Shown piece after piece: positions 1 through 5,062 of a stretch of DNA of 9,287 nucleotides. The translations under genes and the position numbers were made by a program. Every line of letters starts with the position of its first letter. The first letter of the stretch is position 1. The notes beneath the pieces were generated by a model. That model saw only the letters and a list, made by a program, of their open reading frames with translations. It searched no databases and had not been told where the DNA came from. Origin of the DNA: Chlamydiales bacterium (GTDB lineage Bacteria; Chlamydiota; Chlamydiia; Chlamydiales; JAACFD01); assembly GCA_009937555.1 (NCBI GenBank), contig JAACFD010000066.1, forward strand, positions 1 through 9,287, written 5' to 3'.

Positions 1-2
1 AT

Positions 3-1256
3 GGTGAAAAGCTCTGGTGTACTAATGGTACGGCAGCAGAAATTATTATTGTAATGGCTCTTACAGCCCCTAAGATTGTAGATGGAAGAGAAAAGAAACA
101 AGTATCTGCCTTTATTGTAGAGACAAATACTCCAGGTTTTGAAGTGCTTCACCGCTGTCGCTTTATGGGAATTAGAGCTATTGCAAATGGTTTACTTCGT
201 TTTAAAGATGTGAAAGTTCCTAAAGAGAATTTAGTTGGAGAGCTAGGCCAAGGGCTTAAAATTGCTTTAACAACCCTTAATACTGGTCGCTTGACCATTC
301 CTATGATTTCAGCAGGAGTAGGTAAGCTTTGTCTACACAACTGTAAAAAATGGGCAAATCAGCGTAAGCAGTGGGGAGTGAAAATTGGAGAGCACCAAGC
401 TATAGGTAATTTACTAGCTGATATGGCCGCTAACACTTTTGCTATTGAATCTACTTCTCTTGTAGTTGCTTCTTTAGCAGATAATGAAAAAGCTGATATC
501 CGACTTGAAGCGGCTATGGCGAAATACTTTGGTTCTGAATCCTCATGGACTATGGCAGATAATGCTCTGCAGATTAGAGGAGGAAGAGGTTTTGAGCAGG
601 AGAAATCTTTAAAAGAACGCGGAGAAGACCCTTTCCCTATTGAAAGGATTTTAAGGGATATACGTATTAATCGTATTATTGAAGGAACGAGTGAAATTAT
701 GCGATTATTCATTGCTAGAGAGGCAATGGATGTTCACTTAAAGCATATCTTCCCACTTCTAAATCCTAAAAAATCTAATAAAGAAAAGCTTCAAGCAGTA
801 GGAACCATGCTTAAGTTTTATAGCAAGTGGTACCCTACACTTTACTTCCCAGCTCAGTCTAGTTTTGATGTGAAACATCTGAACTCTAAAAACCTAGCTC
901 ACCTACGCTACATTGCAAAAACAGCAAAACGCTTAGGAAGAGGTCTTTTTCATACTATGCAAAAGTATCAGAAAAAGCTGGAAAAAGAGCAGGTCTTATT
1001 GCAGCAGTATGTTGATATTGGAACAGATTTATTTGCTATGGCATGTAGCTTAGCAAGAGCTGAGCATATTAGCGCTCTAAAGCCTACAGATAGTTCATGC
1101 CAAGAGTTAGTAGATCTATTTTGCTCACAAGCAAGGGATCGTATAGAGGCTTGCTTTAAGAAAGTGGGAACGAACCATAATGCTAAGATGGGGCAAGTAT
1201 CCTCTCATGTGCTACAAGGTAGTTTTGATTGGATGTGCGAAAACGTCATTAAGTAA
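3..1256 (+). CDS. Acyl-CoA dehydrogenase, long VLCAD-like form, 5' end outside the window
   Basis: This is an FAD-dependent acyl-CoA dehydrogenase, which introduces the first double bond in fatty acid beta-oxidation and passes electrons to ETF. The reading frame is open from the left edge. The 17 codons before the first in-frame ATG (position 54) still read as family sequence (GEKLWCTNGTAAE, matching the usual K-W-I-T-N-G strand), so that ATG is internal and roughly 200 N-terminal residues are missing. In the 417-residue fragment, the middle domain ends near residue 60 (LRFKDVKVPKENLVGE). The C-terminal helical domain follows, with the FAD-contact segment QIRGGRGF and then the motif IIEGTSEIMRLFIARE. 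Its Glu227 (codon 681-683) aligns with the catalytic base Glu376 of MCAD. About 175 further residues follow, as in VLCAD/ACAD9, including a stretch (KEQVLLQQYVDIGTDLFAMA) resembling the VLCAD tail. An insert with RGEDPFPIER before the catalytic motif is typical of long bacterial members. The gene converges on the minus-strand oxygenase gene and ends just before a hairpin terminator. Chain-length preference cannot be read from the sequence. Confidence 0.93.
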   Translation, partial: GEKLWCTNGTAAEIIIVMALTAPKIVDGREKKQVSAFIVETNTPGFEVLHRCRFMGIRAIANGLLRFKDVKVPKENLVGELGQGLKIALTTLNTGRLTIPMISAGVGKLCLHNCKKWANQRKQWGVKIGEHQAIGNLLADMAANTFAIESTSLVVASLADNEKADIRLEAAMAKYFGSESSWTMADNALQIRGGRGFEQEKSLKERGEDPFPIERILRDIRINRIIEGTSEIMRLFIAREAMDVHLKHIFPLLNPKKSNKEKLQAVGTMLKFYSKWYPTLYFPAQSSFDVKHLNSKNLAHLRYIAKTAKRLGRGLFHTMQKYQKKLEKEQVLLQQYVDIGTDLFAMACSLARAEHISALKPTDSSCQELVDLFCSQARDRIEACFKKVGTNHNAKMGQVSSHVLQGSFDWMCENVIK

Positions 1257-1265
1257 AAAACTTCT

Positions 1266-1293
1266 AAAGGTGGCTTTTAGCCACCTTTTTTTT
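1266..1293. terminator. Bidirectional intrinsic terminator between convergent genes
   Basis: A perfect 10-bp stem (AAAGGTGGCT at 1266-1275, AGCCACCTTT at 1279-1288) closes a 3-nt loop and runs into a T tract ending at 1293, ten nucleotides after the acyl-CoA dehydrogenase stop codon. On the other strand, the A run at 1255-1260 gives a T tract five nucleotides beyond the stem. The hairpin can therefore also end the minus-strand operon, whose last stop codon is at 1321-1323. Confidence 0.9.
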
Positions 1294-1320
1294 GCTTTAT
1301 CTTTATTTCAGAAGAAAATT

Positions 1321-1911
1321 TTATCTATAAGAAGGGCCATGCACCCATCCCACTAAAGCTAGTCGGGTACCTTTGGTTACAGGCTCTACTTTATGCGGTA
1401 CATGGCAGGGAAAGACAATCATTGAACCCCTTTTTCTGGGCACTTCAATATCTTTATTAGGAAAAAAACGTAAGCCTCCTCCTTCATAATCATCTTCGCT
1501 GCTTAGCTGTAGTACAAAGCTTAATTTTCTAGTGCACTGGTCAGGGAAGTAGTCTACATGCCAGTCGTAAAAGTCTTGTTTAGCAGCATGATATTTTAGA
1601 ATTACAGGAACATCTAACTGTGGGTTCAGGCCATAAAGATCAAATTTCCAGATATCTTTGTTTAAGTTGGCAACAATTTTTGTGATCCATGCTAGGGGGA
1701 AGTTTCGTTTAGGGTCATTAGGGCAAGATTGTTGCAGACATTGACGAACAGTGTGGTCGACATGAAGCTCTTCATTATGGTTGTTTACGTAGCCTTCTTC
1801 CCATGCATTATCGTCGATCATTTCAATGATTTCATCACAGAAGGCGTCATTAAAAACCTCTGCAGAAGCGCAGGGGGTAGATATGTTGGGGTTAGTGTAT
1901 ATCTTGTCCAT
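1321..1911 (-). CDS. 2-oxoglutarate/Fe(II)-dependent oxygenase (prolyl 4-hydroxylase-like fold)
   Basis: This 196-residue protein has the features of the 2OG-Fe(II) dioxygenase superfamily. These enzymes use 2-oxoglutarate and O2 to hydroxylate a protein or small-molecule substrate. The double-stranded beta-helix core is visible from about residue 102. The iron triad is His118 and Asp120 (WHVDYF) with His173 (VPHKVEP). Arg183 (KGTRLALVGWV) is placed to bind the 2-oxoglutarate carboxylate, and YEGG at 142-145 is the usual turn after the LSFVLQL strand. The N-terminus (VFNDAFCDEIIEMID) resembles the entry helix of P4H/PKHD-type proteins. No signal peptide is seen, so it is probably cytoplasmic. 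The start ATG lies inside the end of ccsA (20-bp overlap) and has no clear Shine-Dalgarno sequence, which suggests translation coupled to ccsA. It is the last gene of the operon. The full catalytic set is present, so it is likely active. The substrate is unknown, and the cytochrome c genes upstream do not by themselves define it. Confidence 0.9.
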   Translation of the reverse strand: MDKIYTNPNISTPCASAEVFNDAFCDEIIEMIDDNAWEEGYVNNHNEELHVDHTVRQCLQQSCPNDPKRNFPLAWITKIVANLNKDIWKFDLYGLNPQLDVPVILKYHAAKQDFYDWHVDYFPDQCTRKLSFVLQLSSEDDYEGGGLRFFPNKDIEVPRKRGSMIVFPCHVPHKVEPVTKGTRLALVGWVHGPSYR

Positions 1912-3676
1912 TATTAGGCTTTACTTGTCTTGCTAATACTCCTATTAATAGTTGAATGAGGATGAAAAAAACAAGAACTAAAAAGGCCTCTTCAATAAAG
2001 CCATAAGAATGCAGCCCTACTCCAAGCATGTTGACACCAAACCAGGACCATACAGTAATAATCGAGCTATAGGCACTTAAAATTAATATACCTCTTGTAG
2101 CGATATAGCGAAACTTATAAGCATGGATAATCAAGGCTTGCCAAAGGACAATCATTAAAGCACCATTCTCTTTAGGGTCCCAACCCCAAAAACGTCCCCA
2201 GGATTGATCAGCCCATACTCCACCTAACACAGTACCTACTGTGCACGTAAGTAAAGAGAATAAAGCTAAAAAGTAGAGGTTATGGCTTATTTTCTTAAAT
2301 GAAGGTAGCTTGTTTTGGCTAAAGCTATGTAGCAGCAGGTAGCCATTAGCAATAAATGAACTTAGCAGAGTTAAGCTATAGCCTAGTGTAATGACTACTA
2401 CATGAGTAGAGAGCCAAAAGTTGGAATCTAAAACAGCTCGAAGAGGGGTAAATGAATCCACAGGATTTCTCAAATACCAGGCAATCTTTAAGCTGCTGGC
2501 TGCTAGAAGACAAGCTATTAGGATAAAAAGCCTAAGGCGTGATTTAGCGTAAGCTAGCAGAGCAAGCAGTGTACAGCAAAATCCAATAAAAAGAGCAGAA
2601 GTATGCAAGTCACTTACAGGAGGCCTATTCTCAATAAACATGCGCACAACAATCGCAAGAGCGTAGAGCAAAGTAAAAGTAGAGAAGCTATAGAGAGCTA
2701 GTTTAAATGAGCTGTCTTGCTCAACTAGCAGTTGTAAAAGCAATATATAAAAAAACAGTAGTAAAAACAGGTAACTCAATAAAGCAAAAGGGTCTACAAG
2801 GTTGAAGTAAAACTCAAACTGAGCTTTTTGATATAGAGTAGGGTGTTCTATCTTGTAGAGAGAAAGTAAGTTTTTAGCTTCTTTTTCAGCAGAAAATTTT
2901 TCTCCTGACTGTGAAAGAGAACTAATAGAGGCCCATAAATTAAAGTAGGGGGAAGCTTTAGCCTGATCAAGCTGCCCTAGCATATAGCTACCAAAGTTAT
3001 GCCAGCTATTAGTATCATTAAGTGCCCAGCTAATCAATGAGGCGTTTTCTATAAACTGGTACCTTTCTTTTAGCGCTTCAAGTGTTTTGGATTTCTCTAC
3101 AGAGGGGGGCAGTTTTTCAAGAGCTTTAGGCCAGTTTAGCTCTTTAGACATATCTTGACTGTCAGCAGCTTTTAAAGAGTTCATGTAAGAAAAACATAAA
3201 AATAAGGTCTCATGAAGCTCTACTATCTGCCTTTGATAAGGAGATAGTGAGGGTGGTTTTTGTTGCTGAATTTGTAGTGACAGCTCTCTAATATCTTGCT
3301 TGTAAGGGTCTAGTTCCTTTAGTGAAAATAGTTTTCTCTCACTTTGAGATTGCTTAATCAAAGTTAATATATCAGGGTGATCAATACGTATAAAACCTAT
3401 ATCAGCAATATTTTCAGGAGCATTAATTAAGTTCCAAAAAAAGTCAGAAGCATAGACCTTCTTCTCTTTATGCTTAAGGTAGCTTTTAGAAGCTGTTAAA
3501 GCTAAAAAGCTTCGAGCTGCACTGTCAAATGGTTTAACGCGCCCCTCATGTTGTATAGGTAGCTGAGCAATTGTAGATACTAAGCTATTGTTTTTAGCGT
3601 GGTATAACTCAGATGCAGTAGGTAATAAGCATGCAAAAGATAGAAAAGCAAATAGTAGGCTTAAGACTTTTTTCAT
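1892..3676 (-). CDS. ccsA: Cytochrome c biogenesis protein CcsA, haem-handling half of system II synthetase
   Basis: CcsA carries haem across the inner membrane and, with CcsB/ResB, attaches it to CXXCH motifs of apocytochrome c on the outer face. The 594-residue protein starts with a hydrophobic segment (4-22). It continues with a long, probably extracytoplasmic region (about 30-290) opening with LPIQHEGRVKPFD, a motif seen in the linker of fused CcsBA proteins. About eight or nine membrane segments follow from residue 296. The WWD haem-binding motif lies at 488-506 (WADQSWGRFWGWDP core). Histidines fit the known haem ligands of CcsBA: His425 (STHVVVITLGY) and His556 (GLHSYGF) flank the WWD region outside, and His518 (IIHAY) lies in a membrane helix. 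NRPPVSDLH at 350-358 is another family block. The start overlaps the resB stop as ATGA (3673-3676), with a purine-rich AGAAGAAAAAG upstream. The 3' end overlaps the oxygenase gene by 20 bp. Confidence 0.95.
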   Translation of the reverse strand: MKKVLSLLFAFLSFACLLPTASELYHAKNNSLVSTIAQLPIQHEGRVKPFDSAARSFLALTASKSYLKHKEKKVYASDFFWNLINAPENIADIGFIRIDHPDILTLIKQSQSERKLFSLKELDPYKQDIRELSLQIQQQKPPSLSPYQRQIVELHETLFLCFSYMNSLKAADSQDMSKELNWPKALEKLPPSVEKSKTLEALKERYQFIENASLISWALNDTNSWHNFGSYMLGQLDQAKASPYFNLWASISSLSQSGEKFSAEKEAKNLLSLYKIEHPTLYQKAQFEFYFNLVDPFALLSYLFLLLFFYILLLQLLVEQDSSFKLALYSFSTFTLLYALAIVVRMFIENRPPVSDLHTSALFIGFCCTLLALLAYAKSRLRLFILIACLLAASSLKIAWYLRNPVDSFTPLRAVLDSNFWLSTHVVVITLGYSLTLLSSFIANGYLLLHSFSQNKLPSFKKISHNLYFLALFSLLTCTVGTVLGGVWADQSWGRFWGWDPKENGALMIVLWQALIIHAYKFRYIATRGILILSAYSSIITVWSWFGVNMLGVGLHSYGFIEEAFLVLVFFILIQLLIGVLARQVKPNNGQDIH

Positions 3677-4800
3677 GTTCTTTTTCTTCTAAGGTAGTAG
3701 TAAAAAATAAAAAAATGACAAGCTAGTGCAAGTGCCATGATAATACAACTCACATAAGGGCCCCACTGCAAAGGATTGGAGACAACTTGTAAAATACTTG
3801 TATTTTCATCATCACTGTAGCTTGCTTGGTAGAAGCTATAGTCATCAATTCTTAGAGGTTGGTTCATGTAAATTAAGCTAAGTCGTTCTAGCTGGTCATT
3901 CTCGTTGTAAAGTTCAATTAAAGAGCTAAAGCTTTTAGGGATATTTGTTTGAGGATGTAGTTCTTTTTTAAAATTGACCAGGTTAAAGGTGTAGGGGAAG
4001 AAGTGGCGTTTTCTTTGCAACTGTATAAGGTAGGGATGATTTTTAGAAAAAACGCTCTCAACAAATGGTAGGGCAGGAGAGAGGACATACTCACCTAAAA
4101 ACTTGTCATTATTTAAGCTATATAGTTTAAAGTGAAGGGCTGGGTTTTTCTTTTCACTACTGCTAAGTCTTTCTTGCAGAAAGAGTTTTTGCTTCCCTGA
4201 GGAGTTGATCTCTATACTACTTCCTAACTTGGGTTTATCAAAGAAAATCTGAACATCTTTGAAGGTATTGATTAGCTCAAGCTTTAGCTTAAGCTTTGAG
4301 AGGGTGTAGCTATGTCCTTTTTTAAACTGCTCAAAATCTAGTGTGTGTACTTCGTCATACTCTGCATGGGTAGGGTCCACAAAAACAAGTTCAAAGTTAT
4401 GTAGAGAAGTGGAAAAGTTAACAGGTTTGCCATAGCTTAGCTGCAGGTGTGACTCTTCTTTATAGTACTGCTCAAAAGCTAGTTGAGCAATTAAGCTTAA
4501 AAGAGATAAGTGCATGACCCACAAGGGTAAAAAGACCCTTTTAAAAGGGATCCTTTGAAAAAATAGTGATAAAAGATTAGCGGCCCATAGTATTGCAAGC
4601 GTGTAGCCTCCAGGAAAGAAGGGGAAGTCAATATTTAGCTGAGGGAGGTGTTTGGTAAGCACAAAACTATAAAGACTATATTCAAGTGCTTCAAGATTAG
4701 TTGTCCAAGATTGTAATAAGCTATTGATAAAAAGCAAGCCCAGGCTTAGTATGAAAAGAGCTAGTGTGAAAAGTGGTGAGCTGATGAACTTTATTTTCAT
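3673..4800 (-). CDS. resB: ResB/CcsB-like cytochrome c biogenesis protein
   Basis: This is the partner of CcsA in system II cytochrome c maturation, thought to hold the apocytochrome and form part of the transmembrane haem path. The 375-residue protein has three N-terminal membrane helices (about 8-28, 65-82, 92-109), a large extracytoplasmic domain (about 112-345) and a last helix (347-370) followed by a basic tail (RRKRT). His97 in helix 3 (WVMHLSLL) corresponds in position to the conserved membrane histidine of the CcsB part of fused CcsBA (His77 of the Helicobacter hepaticus protein). The C-terminal blocks YTFNLVNFKKELHP (270-283), MNQPLRIDDYSFYQASYSDD (312-331) and the strand before the last helix are the usual ResB signature. 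Here, however, the common D-P-G/W segment reads SNPLQWGPYV. The gene is first in a three-gene minus-strand operon. I see no strong Shine-Dalgarno sequence before its ATG and no convincing promoter in the AT-rich leader. Confidence 0.9.
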   Translation of the reverse strand: MKIKFISSPLFTLALFILSLGLLFINSLLQSWTTNLEALEYSLYSFVLTKHLPQLNIDFPFFPGGYTLAILWAANLLSLFFQRIPFKRVFLPLWVMHLSLLSLIAQLAFEQYYKEESHLQLSYGKPVNFSTSLHNFELVFVDPTHAEYDEVHTLDFEQFKKGHSYTLSKLKLKLELINTFKDVQIFFDKPKLGSSIEINSSGKQKLFLQERLSSSEKKNPALHFKLYSLNNDKFLGEYVLSPALPFVESVFSKNHPYLIQLQRKRHFFPYTFNLVNFKKELHPQTNIPKSFSSLIELYNENDQLERLSLIYMNQPLRIDDYSFYQASYSDDENTSILQVVSNPLQWGPYVSCIIMALALACHFFIFYYYLRRKRT

Positions 4801-4839
4801 GATTTTAGGAACGAGCTGCCAGGTTTTAAAGCTTAGAAT

Positions 4840-4880
4840 CTAATAAAAAAGCTAATAAAAATAAAGTAGGCTAATAAAAA
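4840..4880. repeat. Three direct copies of CTAATAAAAA in the divergent intergenic region
   Basis: CTAATAAAAA occurs at 4840-4849, 4852-4861 and 4871-4880, the last two preceded by G, inside the 262-bp gap between the divergent resB and M16 genes. The copies lie 40-80 bp upstream of the resB start, where its promoter or 5' leader should be. They could be a binding site array or simply AT-rich low-complexity sequence. The rest of the gap holds the promoter candidate listed separately, and I see no small gene or tRNA in it. Confidence 0.35.
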
Positions 4881-4985
4881 ACAAATCTAAGCTATTAGAG
4901 GCATTTCCTAAGGAATCAGCTTACAAAGAGATAGGTTTATTTAAAAAGCGAAGTTTAGCTTTTCAAATTTTAAAATATTTGTCAC

Positions 4986-5014
4986 TTTACAAGCATTAGC
5001 ATAATTGCTATAGA
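4986..5014 (+). promoter_or_regulatory. Probable sigma70-type promoter for the M16 gene
   Basis: TTTACA (4986-4991) matches the -35 consensus at five of six positions. After a 17-bp spacer comes TATAGA (5009-5014), which matches -10 at four of six and is preceded by TG plus one base (extended -10). Transcription would begin near 5021, giving a leader of about 40 nt before the ATG at 5063. This is a motif match only. Confidence 0.5.
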
Positions 5015-5062
5015 GAATAAACTCTTATTAAATTTCCCTAAACGGTAGAAGGGGCCCGAAAT

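Noticed and set aside
359..712. 117-codon minus-strand open frame inside the acyl-CoA dehydrogenase gene
   Set aside because: It lies opposite well-conserved coding sequence, has no ribosome-binding site or recognisable domain, and looks like a shadow of the real gene.
54..1256. Complete acyl-CoA dehydrogenase starting at the ATG at position 54
   Set aside because: The frame is open to the left edge and the upstream codons (LWCTNGTAAE) are clear family sequence, so this ATG is internal and the gene is truncated by the window.
1729..1917. 62-codon plus-strand open frame opposite the oxygenase gene, with a hydrophobic look
   Set aside because: It is antisense to the conserved N-terminal part of the oxygenase and the ccsA overlap, with no independent evidence for a gene.
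4264..4305. Repeated AAGCTTTAGCTTAAGCTT-like stretch in resB
   Set aside because: It encodes an alternating Lys-Leu beta strand (KLKLKLEL) and is explained by protein sequence plus the general AGCT excess.
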